This document shows, one piece after another, positions 21,526 through 33,500 of a stretch of 64,000 nucleotides of DNA. Position numbers and translations under genes: made by a program. The DNA is from Saccharina japonica (taxonomy: Eukaryota > Sar > Phaeophyceae > Laminariales > Laminariaceae): contig MEHQ01004074.1 of assembly GCA_008828725.1 (NCBI GenBank), positions 202,373-266,372 on the forward strand, in the 5' to 3' direction. Under the pieces are notes generated by a model that had not been told where the DNA came from, made no database searches, and saw only the letters and a list, made by a program, of their open reading frames with translations. The stretch's first letter is position 1. Each line of letters begins with the position of its first letter.

Positions 21526-24500
21526 ATGCCTTCTTCCCAGCAGCAATCGGTAGGCTTGCTGCTCCTCTCGGCCTTGTGTGCGGCGCTTGTAGGCTATCAG
21601 GCTGGGGTGGTTGCCTCGCGACGCAAGAAGCAGGAGGAGAACGCAGAAGGTAAGCTCTCTCCCAATGCGACGTGCTCTGGCGTGTATGTGGTTATCAAGC
21701 TACACAGAATGTTGTGTTTCTTGCTCTCTGTCCGAATGATGTCAGCAGCCGAGGTTGGTTGTCTCGGGCCTGTCATGCGGAACATATGCCAGACATGTCT
21801 CTGGTCAGCAAGGTTAGGCGAGGATCATCATCCACAGGACACCGAACCGTGAGCAGCACGGCTTACCCATCCGCCTTGGATGTCTTGGGTACGCTTGTGT
21901 TCCTTGTCCTCAACCTCAACTTAGATCTACTCGTACTCTGTCGCTACTGCTGCTTGGATACCTTACGGCAGTCAGCTAAAACTACCGGTATCGGGTACCA
22001 GGTGCACGTGTCCGTGGGCTTCATTGAACTACAGCAGTATGCAGCAGCACAAGCAGCATGCAGTACGAGCGCATTACGAGCATTATGTACACATCATGGG
22101 CATAATACTCGTACCTAAACATAGTTCGTACGAGTACTCGTACTCGTACTCGTAGGTCGAACCAGTAGGTCTCAAGCTGAAGCAGTAGATCTCGAGCACT
22201 GCTTGATAGCCCTACGTACGAGTGTGCTGTCTGTACTGGTAGCTCTAAAGCAGTGGCCCTAAAGCAGTACCAGAGCTGGTAAGTCTCGTAACGCACCAGT
22301 AGAGATCTACTATTAATAAGTAAATCTACCTGGTCCAGCAATACGTAGCGGCAACTATTCATATTAGTATCACCTGTGACGGACAATCCACCCCGTACTG
22401 AGACACAGCGCAACAAGCTGCAGATGTTCTCTCCCACGGCATGCCCGATGCACGCACGCACGCACGCACAGCCAGACCGCAATGCAGCAGGCAACATCAA
22501 TACACAAGTAATGCATCAGTCCCGTGCAGCAGCAGCAGCAGCAACAGCATTATGTACGTACGTAAGTGCGCTGACTGCCCGGCCCCCGCCGTACATATTA
22601 AACAACGTATTATCCCAGCCCCCTGATGCAAAACGCCTTCGTATGTACCCCCCCCCCCAACCTTGAACAACGTATTGCATCACCCCCCTGACGCGAAACG
22701 CCTTCGTATGTACCCCCGTGCCCCCCCCTTCCCCCCCATCCCCCACCCCCTCCACCGAATTCAACAGAGGAGCGCGATGGGCAGCAGCAAACCCCCATTG
22801 TGGGCATGCAACACCACAGGCTACTGCGGCAGCTCATCTACGATTCCACCGGGCGGAGTTTCGGGGTGGTGAAGCGGGTTTACGTAGTTCCAGGTGCGCT
22901 GGCAGCGATGGGGGACAGGGGATCGGGGGTGGGAGATGGGCGGACCGGTGGTGGGGTGTGGCTTGATATGGTTTGGCGTGATGTTGGGTGGTGCTGATAG
23001 GGTGTCGTACCAGCCATATGCCGGAAGCCGATGTTTCTCGTAGTATGTACGTCATTCGCGGTATAGTACGTTCACTGGGAGCGGTATATTTTACCAGGGA
23101 CGGGACGCCAAATGTCAAGTGGAGCTAGGTAAGGGACTCAGGGATGTCGCCTGCTGGGAAGGGCGCGCTTCTTCTATGTAATATCATTACAGTCAGGACA
23201 CCTAATAAGAAACAGGAAATCTGGCCCAGGTTGGGTTTCTTATTTGGAGAGAGGGTGTTTTCTACACAGTTCCAAGATAACCACTCTCGATTTTCTTATT
23301 TTTCTCAAAATATCAGCCTGCCTTTCTTATTAGCCTGTTTCTTATTAGGTGTCCTGTACTGTAGCTCTGCTTGTTGCTTACGTCTCCGAGGTGGTCAAGG
23401 CAGGGGGAGAGATCAGACTGGCTGGTGGTGGGCGGTCCTTGGCAGGCAGCAAGGACCGAGTCCACCATTCTCATAAACCTAAGAGTATTTTCATGTATGT
23501 ACGATCTACGGAGACATTCCACAAGGAAAGTTCCCGTTACGAGTACGTGACCTGTCCCCATACGAGGCCTATTCCCTCACGTACATATCCCTCCATGTTC
23601 CCGTACGGGTACTCATTACATTGCCTTACACCAGGGATACCATCACATTAGCCGACCCTGAATAGTCGTGGGTGCAGATCACAAGATGGCCAAAGGATGA
23701 TGAACCATACGGTCCCAAAAAATCAGAAAGAGGGATCGAAGGTGTGGCTGTTCGAAACAAAGAAACGAAGTTATACATCTACCCCACACCTCGTGCAAGA
23801 ACAACCAGGCGGCTCCGTCCGCCCCATCCTCGTCATCACCCGCGCCACCTTGGCCTCCGAACTCTCCTGGACACCCCTTGACCTTGGAAGGCGGTAGCAT
23901 CGTTTGGGCCATGAAACGACTACACGGTCACCTGATGGGCTATCTTGCCCAGCCGCCACAGGCCGTTGCGAGCCTTGCACCAAAGGTGTGCCCCTGGCGG
24001 AAGCGCGGTGGAGCTGAAGGTGCGGAGCCAAGTGTCCGCGGTCTCCCTAAGGTTCTCCAAGTCGGACCCTAAGCTCTTCTCGCCGCTACTCGCCAACTCC
24101 GCGAGGTCACAGGCCCTATGTGAACATGGATGAGCACTTCGGCCTAGCACCTCAGTGGCCAGTCAGCAGCGTCGAGAGGCAGTCGGGCGCATTCCGAACG
24201 AACTGACCGGTCGATGGTGGAACCATCGCACCTCCACCAACAGCACCTCCTGCGAGCGCACATGGGCCGTATGGTGCCCGTGCTCACCATAAACATCCTC
24301 CCTACCCCCTACCGCTGCTCTGCAACCCCCCCCCCCCCCCCTCACCTGTCCTTGATACCAGCCGCTTGTTCAAGCACTGGTTATCTCGACCAGGCGATTG
24401 CCTTGAGGTGTGGACATGTACACCACGTAGTTCGTTTTGACGATTGTAGTAGTGGGAGTAGTACCGTAGCGCAGTAGTGGCAGTAGAAGTAGTGGTACTG

Positions 24501-27500
24501 CTGTAGCAGTAGTGGTAGTAGCCGCGGTAGTATTACTAATATATTGCGGTACTGTACCCGTTAGTGAATATTAGTGGTACAATAGTGGTAGTATATGGTA
24601 GTGGGTATCAACCCCCCCCCCTTACGACTACGGCCATGCACGACATGAGTACACCCCCCCGCACCTGCCTGGTTGGTGAAAACCCAACGCGCTCCGTCCC
24701 GGCATTGTAGGGGTGCGAGGGTCTATGGTCATACGACTACGGCCGTGCACGACAGGAGTACACCCCCCCCCCCCCACCCCCACGGCACAACACACGCCAA
24801 ATGACTAAGGCAAGCAATAAATGAGTACGCTCCCCCCCACCTCACGATACACGCCCGACCTGGATACAGACGCGAAACCTTCCGCTATGCATGCTCATGC
24901 ATTCGTTCATACGTGTTGCGCGAATGCCATATCTGACAGGGGGTGGGCCTGGCTCAGGCGCGGACGGGGGGTACCCGCCATGGACAGCTCAGAGGGTGGG
25001 CAAGGCGCTCCAGAGGTACGACGTCAAGTACGCCGACACCACAGCTTTTCTGGCCTTGGGGGCAGGTGAGCTGCGCGGGTTTCGTTTATGTTGTCGTTGT
25101 TGTTGTTGGCCGTGCTGGCCGTGTTGTTGTCATGTGGCTGCGATTAATGCTGTTGTTTGTCGTTGTTGTTGCTGTTGTCATCGCCGTTGTTGTTGTTGGT
25201 GGTGCTGCTGCTGCTGCTGCTGCTTTAGCTGCTGCGCTGATGTCCTCCAGCACACCCTGCATCGTCGTGCGTTCGACACATTAACCGTTGTGGCAAACGG
25301 TACTCGCTGCCGCACGTGGAACTGTTTCCGCCTGGCACGGACGGCGGCAGCAGCGACGGCGGTGGCAGCGGCGGTGACGCGCGCGTGCGGTGTTAAGCTG
25401 AGCCTGTCTCGTCCGCTGTTGATGCCTCAGAGAGGGCATCGCTAACACCGGCAGATCTCTTTCTTGTGTGCATACTGTTGGGCTGACCTCTTGTGCTTAC
25501 CTTGTTATGATGGAGCGGCACCGGAACCAACCCGCGCTTCGGCCTGGGCGGGCCTGCTACAGTCACGTGGTGGTTCTTAGGGGCTAACGACGGGGCACGC
25601 CTCAAAAAGGGGAGGCAGCGGAAAGGCCCGCCACGACGCCGTAGTATATCATCTCTCTGAAAAACGGTCCCTAAGATGTGTTTGTCTCCATTTTTCTTGT
25701 TTTAGTTGGCCACATTTCTCAGTGGTTTTCTTCGATCACTGACCGTGGCGAACACGATCATGCGATAGCGCCCCCCCCGGAATGTTGGTATACCCACTAT
25801 TCCCGGAGCTGCTGCCAGAATATGGTAACTCACTCTTTTGCAAATCGGGTATTTTTCACACCAAGGTATGCGATAATTTCTCCTCACACCGATGATGCCT
25901 CCCCAAGGTGCCCCTCCTGCCCCCTCCCTCAAGCTTCCCTCCTGCGTTTTTTTTCTTGTTTTCCCCCCGCTTACCCGGACGCGAAACGCCCCCTCTCGCA
26001 GGTAGCATGAACGCCGCCAGCGCTCGTGGGGACAACGGTAGCGTGGTTTTCGAGTCCACGAGAATAGCGGAGGAACTCGCCCGGTGAGTTCATTAGTATG
26101 CGGGGCGCGTATAACACTATATGGTACAAGGGCTCCGCTGCGCGGGCGGCTAACGCCGCCCGCTACGCTCGCGGAAGGAAGAATATAACCAAACAATGTG
26201 AAAAGGGTAAAAGAGGAACATAAATTAGCTGCAACTGGCGACTTGATAATGCCAAGAGCTCCATCTGTATGTCGGCAAATACAGGACAAAGCGAATACCT
26301 ATCTTCCAACACGAAAAACTATCGCGAAGAAAGCAACGCTCCCCTCCGAGGGCGGCTGATGCCGTCTGCTACGCTCGTGCAAGGAAAGGGGCAGAAGAGG
26401 TCCACGATGTGGTGCAAGAGGACGGGACTTGAAAATGCCAAGAGATTCATGGTGCAATGCAGCGAAATACGTACTGCTGTACGTACGTACAACCGTGTAT
26501 CGTACTGCAGGACAGGAGTACTGGTATGTAGCATGTGGCAAAAAGCACCTACGACGCGACAGCAGCAGCAGTCGTTCACCACAAAAGTATAAAAAAAAGA
26601 GTACAGGCGACTTGCAAATGCATAGTATAGATAGATAGAGCTCCATGCTCCAGGACAACAAAGCTCTATATTCGAAAGGAAGAGAAAGCAGAGCAACACG
26701 GCTCACAGCTGCGCTGCCTGCTGTGTGGGTGTGATTTATGCCTGTTCCGTGACTATGTGTGCTATTAATAGTACAACAACAGCAGTAGTAGTATGGTGTG
26801 ACAAACAACAGATCGACAACTAACTACAGCAACAGCAACGACAACGAAAAACACCCACACAACCACCCACCCATCCACCCACCCATACACCCAACATGTG
26901 CTACAGGAGCACAGCAGTACGCCGAACTATGTCAGAGCGGGGCCGGTATAATAGCGGAAAAAAAACAAATGCCGGCATCGATTGCGGAGCCCTGGTAACA
27001 CTATGCCGGCACCTATGCGGAGCCCTTGTATCGGACCGAAACAAAAAAAACTCATTTTTTCCCTCGATTTTTGTTTTTCGGAGCTTTTTATCTTGAAATT
27101 AGTGTAAAAGCCGCTAAGTCGCGAAGTTATGGGCCGATTTCGATTCTGACCGAAGTTCTGGAGATCCATATTTTCACATCTGGGGGACTCTTTGAAAAAA
27201 AAATTACTTGATCTTAGTATGGATGACTTGATTTGAGTATGGATGACTTGATGTTAGTACGTATTGATATTTTTTATAAAAAAATTCAGGAAAGTTTCAA
27301 CCATTCAATTGGTCGTACTCACAGCTGACGTATTAAAAAAAATTAAAGTAAAAAAAGTTGAAATTGCAATTTTAGAAAAAAAACACAGAAAGCCGGGAAC
27401 CTCCGGAACCTCCGGAACCTCCAGAACCTGCGGAAAGCAAATAACTGTTGCTTCGGCAATTAGAGGCTGAGAGTGGCTGTGAGGTGCCAACATATGCCGA

Positions 27501-30500
27501 GGAAAGCTTCCGAACCAAAGAAGATAAAGCTACTGTATGTATGTCTATATATGATACCAGGTACCTGGTATTTAGTATGGACTATGGACTAACATTACCA
27601 AGCACATGTGTGTGTTGTCTTCACATCAAACCCGTTCTTTCTACTCAACCACATCAGTGCACCCAGTGCCTGTCCTGATTCCTAATCCTAGAGAGATACA
27701 AATTATGTGGTCACAGACTGTGAAACAGAGAAAAAACAAAACAAAATACATAGGTACTTTTGGATATTAATACGCACACTCAACATAGTTTTCCATATGG
27801 TATCAAGTGCGGAATAACATAACCAAGTAAATTAATCTGAATTACAATACCTACTACGTATATACGTGCATTCGGCATTTTTTTTCCCGTAAACAATGGC
27901 GTTGCCTGATTTTTTCCGGAGGGATGCGTTGGGGAGTTGGCGTCCTCCTCCTCCTTTCCCTTGGCGCAGGCTAGGGAGGACCTACGTAGCTCAGGTCTAC
28001 CTGGTATGAAGCTAGTAACGTCTTTGAGGCTGCAGAGGGAGACGCTATCCAAGAAATGTTGGCTTGATTATGGTACAGCATTGTGCACGAGAAGCAGTCT
28101 GACCCATTCAGAACTGCAAAAGTTTTCCGACACTATTGATCATTCCAAGCAGTTTATCCCCAAACATGTGGGACCAGTTCTTAAGGGGCTACTAAAATAT
28201 GGAGGCATGCTGCTGCGGTAGGGGATAGGGGATGCGTACAAAGCGTAATTTAAGGAGATGCACGGCACGCGCTCAGCACGATGATACTTTTGACTTGGTG
28301 TTGCCCATATTTTTTCGCTATTTTTGGTTTATAAGAACGCCATTTATCGCCTTTTTAGGCCGCGCTTTTCCAAGATTGTTGCAACCTCTTTTGGAAAGGC
28401 ACCTTCCTTTTCGGGCCAAAGACGTTGAGACATGCCTTCGTATACGATATGGCATGCCTTATACCACTATGTACCGAAATATAAGCAACGTTTGTATCGA
28501 ATATGAATGTATAGAATGTGCTTATATTTCGGGACAGAGTGGTGGCATTTTTTGGCCAAAACATTTGATATTTCTGACTGATTAATACTGACTAATATGA
28601 ATAGTATACTCCTCGACCAAGGTACTAGCCAATACTGCTGAAATATCATTCGATTTTTTCATGAATGTCTTAAAGCCATGGCGTTGTTTATCGGGAGTCC
28701 ACTTTTCTTTTCTCGAGGTCGGGTTTTTGGATGGGGATACAGAGCTTCTCAAGCCAGGAGCCTCATAAAACATTAGGCGCTACCCTTCTAAGGCAAATAG
28801 CGCGCATCGAACAGACTGCTTGGAAGTACGTAGTGCGGGCTTATTTCTTGTAGTGATGTGTAGTGTAACCAGCGTTCATGTATTTACGAAAGTCTTCATT
28901 TTGCTGTGGAATTGGCGTATGCAGTGGTCGTGGCAGCAGCCTTTGATAGCACGTGCATTCTGCGTGGTAACAATTGGAACGAACTTATCTCCAACGCTAG
29001 TGTGCAGAACATTGGCCAACGCCATTGTACAGAACGTTGGTGGTGATGTTGGGGGAGTAGGGGGGGAGGGGGGTGTACGAATGTCGTGCATGGCCGTAGT
29101 CGTATGACCTTAGACCCTCGCATCCCTACCATGCTGAGACGGAGCACGTCGGGTTTTCCCCGACCAGGCAAACATTGCTTTTGCATCAAGCGCGAAGCGC
29201 AGTGAGGTGTTCGGCGAGTCGCATGAAGGGTGAGCTCCACCCTGCTTAATAAAATTATTATAAGTGCGTCAGCTGTGAGTTCGACTGGTTGAATAGTTGA
29301 TACTCAACTTTGCAAGCTGCGTAGAACGTTTGTTCTATAAGTCCTGCTGTGAAGCGATTGTGAGGCGGACTTTCGTGTATGTATGGATGACAGCTTCGCA
29401 CGGGGTCTGCGCGTCTGATTGCGGTGATGCCGGCAACTTTGTTCGAGAGCAACCCTAAGAGCCGCCCACACGTCGATGGTGTTCGTACTCGTGTGGCGTG
29501 TTGGCTTCAAGTCATTGTATTATTAGTCGTCCCACAGGGTAGGGGCAACGAGGAGTGCCCTCAGGAGTCCAGGAGCTTTCACACCCAGGTCCAAAAGACA
29601 AAAATGCGGTGTAACCTACAAAAGGTTAATAGCCCGAACCGACACCAAACTGACTCGTAACTGTCATACTGAAGACTCCAAACCAACACCCTCCCGGATT
29701 CTTCACAAGACAGTGGCGACAGTGACGAACCAACAATAACAGACTCAACTCCATCACCTAAAACAAAAATGGCAAGAGGAAACTCATCCTCATGAGCGAA
29801 AACCTCTTCCACACTCCCACTCACACACTATTGCAATCACAAAAAGAGACTACAACAGCAGCTGCGCATAAGAAGTAAAAACTAAGGCGAAACATATAAT
29901 GCCAGAGATCGCGAGGTTCCCCGGACAAAAACCCCTTTTGTCCCCTACTACCGTAATAGATTCACCAATCATAACGGTAAAGCGATATAGCAAATATTCT
30001 TCTCCGCAACATAGGATTCACCCAACGCTAAAAGTAGCCTTATCCCTCCCAGCTACAGAAGAATTATCTGACCATCCACAAGCCACCACGTTTCATTGCA
30101 ATGACAACTGCAAAAACAAAACTTACTTGTGCATCAAACCAAATCCTCAGCATATCCCCCTTTGAATTTCCAGACAAGATTGCAACCACCCATCAAGTTC
30201 GGAAAAACAATGTTGGTAGTTGAATGACTACTGTAGTCGTGACTCTGAATCTAGTCTCTCAATATGAAGCCACAAAGAGATACCAGCCAAACCAAAAAGT
30301 CAGCGTAATCACTCATACTGCACAACAAAAATACACCCGTCAAGGCGTACTTACCCTCGCCCCCCCCCCTTAAGCCATAAAACCTGACTTTACAAACTGT
30401 CCATACCAACCGCTATACCCCTCGGGGAACGCCACACATGGCGAGCTGGAATTGCAAGACAGCTTGTCTATATCAAAACACCGTTCTGGGACCAAAGTAA

Positions 30501-33500
30501 GGGGGGTTTGGGGGGTTCAATCGGGATGGACCCAATCAATATCTCTCCTATAATACGTACTCGTACCATCTACGACTCTACCCGGAACGAACGACAATTT
30601 TTCTTACCATTCAGAAATCCAACCCGAATCGCAAACGACACTTTACGTACCATTCTCCCGTGCAAACAACTGTCCGCAAAATGATACTGCTATTATTGGT
30701 AAAACAACTAATCAATCATGAATAAGCTTACCCTCCTTCAGTTTGCAATCAGTAATAGACAGCCCAAAAACAAAAGATACCCGCAAAATTCAATAAAATC
30801 AGTAGTCACCACCAATACCACATACCAGTAATACACCTTTCAAGATGCACATACGTACGTACCCTTATTTCTCCTAACCGTTAAAAATGTAAGTTTCAGT
30901 TCCGCCAGTCCCCTTCTGGTCCTCCTGCCTTTACCAGAAAAACACTACAAGTTTCTCAGACGTACAAAGACTGTTTGATTTGAACATGAAACTACATTAC
31001 AAAACTACAAGGCGAAAAACGGTTACGTACACCATCCAAAATGAATCTTAGACGATACCCAATCTACCATCCACGGCTTCTCCACCCTTGGCCGTGAACA
31101 AAACATACCCATATTTCTCCAAACTGTCAAAACACATACATTTCAGTTCTACCAGGCCCCTTCTGGTCCTGTCTACACCAGAAAAACACTACAAGTTTTT
31201 CGGATTTACAAGACTGTTTGATTTGAACATGAAAATACAATTCAAAACTACCAGGAGAAACAGGCTACGTATACCCATTCATCGACCAAAAATAAATTTC
31301 GATCGACTGGTGTATTCATCGTAAAAACAAATCATTTCTACGAAAATCCCACCACAATGACCAGACCTGTCCCCCACGCCTCGCGATGTTGCCGGACCCT
31401 TCATGAAGCTCCGGCTGACGAAACACCCAGATCTGCTCTCTCCGTGACTCCCCCCGCTGCTGCTGTTGCTGCTGCTTATCATGGAGTGCGTGCGGCCATG
31501 CCGCTCGACTTATTGCCACCCGGACGAAACCCCATCGTTATATTGGTACTGCTGCAGACAGCCCACGATTACCCCACGTCCGGTTCCTGCCACCGCTGAT
31601 TTTCCAGCAGCAGAATGCACGCGGCTATTATGCGGCGCGACTTTACCCCACCAAACAACCCCCCAGGTAGGGTGCACACGGCTGGCGGCCGTGCGACTTT
31701 TCGCGGTATCTGCAGACATGGTTCCCCTCGTTTCCGATTACCACCACACTTGCTGCACCATCAGCGATGTTAGCTCGTGCGTTGCCCCACCGAAGCTCCC
31801 TCCTGCGCTTCGCATTCTTGTGCTTCAAATCGTGAGCATCAAATTCCTCCGCTCGCTCTTTCTTCAGCTTCGTAAAGCAAGGCCCACTGATCTTAAACTT
31901 GAGCTCGTAAGGTCACCCACCTAGCCCCCATGGAGGCTCAACCGAACCCACTCTGGAGTCTCGGCCAGCCTCATGGGGGCTAGGTGGGTGACCTTCGAGC
32001 TCAAGTATTAGATCAGGGCCTTGCTTTCGCGAGCTGAGAAAGAGCAAGGAATGATGCTCACGATTTCGAAGCAACCAAGAATGCGAAGCGCAGGAGGAGT
32101 CCGGTGGGAAGCAACAGCTAACCATCGCTGTGGTGCAGCAGGGAGGGATGCTATACCACCATCGTCGGAACCGTCCGATGGTGACTGTGGGAACCGGGAG
32201 GGGAATCCCATAGGTGAGGGGTCTTTCAACACGCACGGCTGTCCGGGTTACCGGTGTTTTTGGAGACTTTGATGGCTTTCTCCATGCTTGTACAGCAGCA
32301 GCAGCGTTGCATGTATGTGGGACGGAGAATGTTCTGAAGCTGGGCAAGGAGACCGTGTTTGAGGTGGTGGATGATCCCGCAGTTGATGTCGTAGAGTCGA
32401 CGTCGTCAACTACTGCTGCTGTATGTGTGTACAGCAGTACGTAAAGCCCTACGGTGGAGCAGTTGTAGGCAGGGTGTAGCAGCAGCTACTACGTCCTACG
32501 TATGGTGGGAGTATAACCTTACGTACCCCTGCTGTGTGGAGGGGGGACGGACGTACAGCAGCAGCTAAAAAGCCCTACGGCGTACCAGTCGTAGGCACGT
32601 CCTTCGTGTGTGGCGAGAGGGGGATTTCAAAGTCGTGCGACATGTATATGCCGTACGCGCTCCACTTCAGAGGTTGGTTGTGGAGGCAGCAGGTGTGGTG
32701 GTAATCGGAAACGAGGGGAACCATGTCTGCAGATACCGCGAAAAGTCGCACGGCCGCCAGCCGTGTGCACCCTACCTGGGGGGTTGTTTGGTGGGGCAAA
32801 GTCGCGCCGCATAATAGCCGCGTGCATTCTGCTGCTGGAAAATGTTCGTACTCGTGTGGCGTGTTGGCTTCAAGTCATTGTATTATTAGTCGTCCCACAG
32901 GGTAGGGGCAACGAGGAGTGCCCTCAGGAGTCCAGGAGCTTTCACACCCAGGTCCAAAAGACAAAAATGCGGTGTAACCTACAAAAGGTTAATAGCCCGA
33001 ACCGACACCAAACTGACTCGTAACTGTCATGCTGAAGACTCCAAACCAACAGATGGTTACCATCAAGTGTTGACACTAACACATCACCATCACAAAGCAT
33101 ATTATCACGAATCACCTATGCTCCTCCCCCCGCCCGATCTTCCCTTCGAAAGGGATGCGTGCTTAATGGTAAAATGGGCAAGGCAAGAAACAAATGAGTA
33201 CCCCCCTCCCCCCCCCATCCATATGCAAGTCCGCCTCACCAGCGGTTCTTAGTAGGATGCAGCTCGCCCTTCATGCGACTCGCCGAACACCTCACGGCGC
33301 CTCGCGCTCGGTGCTAGCAATGTCTGCCTGTTCGGTGAAAACCCGATATGCTCCGTCCCGGCATTTTAGGGATGCGAGGGTCTATGGTCATACAACTACG
33401 GCCATGCATGAAAATGAAGTACACCCCCCCCCCCCCCCCCCCTCCCCGATCCCCGCCATCTTACACCCCGCCTTCCTTGTCAGCGGAGGCGTGCCCCCGG

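Larger units (their letters stand above)
29475..33056. mobile_element. Young non-autonomous LTR retrotransposon with 5-bp target duplication
   Basis: Two 209-bp direct repeats, 29480-29688 and 32843-33051, differ at a single position. Each begins TGTTCGTACT and ends CCAAACCAACA, the TG...CA form of LTRs. GATGG flanks the whole unit on both sides (29475-29479 and 33052-33056) as a target-site duplication. The 3154-bp interior has no gag or pol ORF, so the element must have moved with enzymes supplied elsewhere (LARD/TRIM-like). A possible primer site TGGCGACAGTGACG lies at 29714-29727. No clear polypurine tract precedes the right LTR. The element lies in intron 6 of the DUF218 gene; its strand cannot be fixed without coding sequence, although the putative primer site favours plus. 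Confidence 0.92.

Noticed and set aside
21672..22118. 148-codon plus ORF
   Set aside because: It lies out of frame with the DUF218 exons, which overlap its start, and shows no motif.
31510..32905. Near-identical ORFs on opposite strands (starting MSADTAKSRTAASRVHPTWG)
   Set aside because: They are the two arms of the inverted repeat inside the LTR element; no gag, protease or polymerase motif is present.
29424..33023. Identical short ORFs at 29.5 and 32.9 kb as a gene family
   Set aside because: They are the two LTRs read in the same frame.
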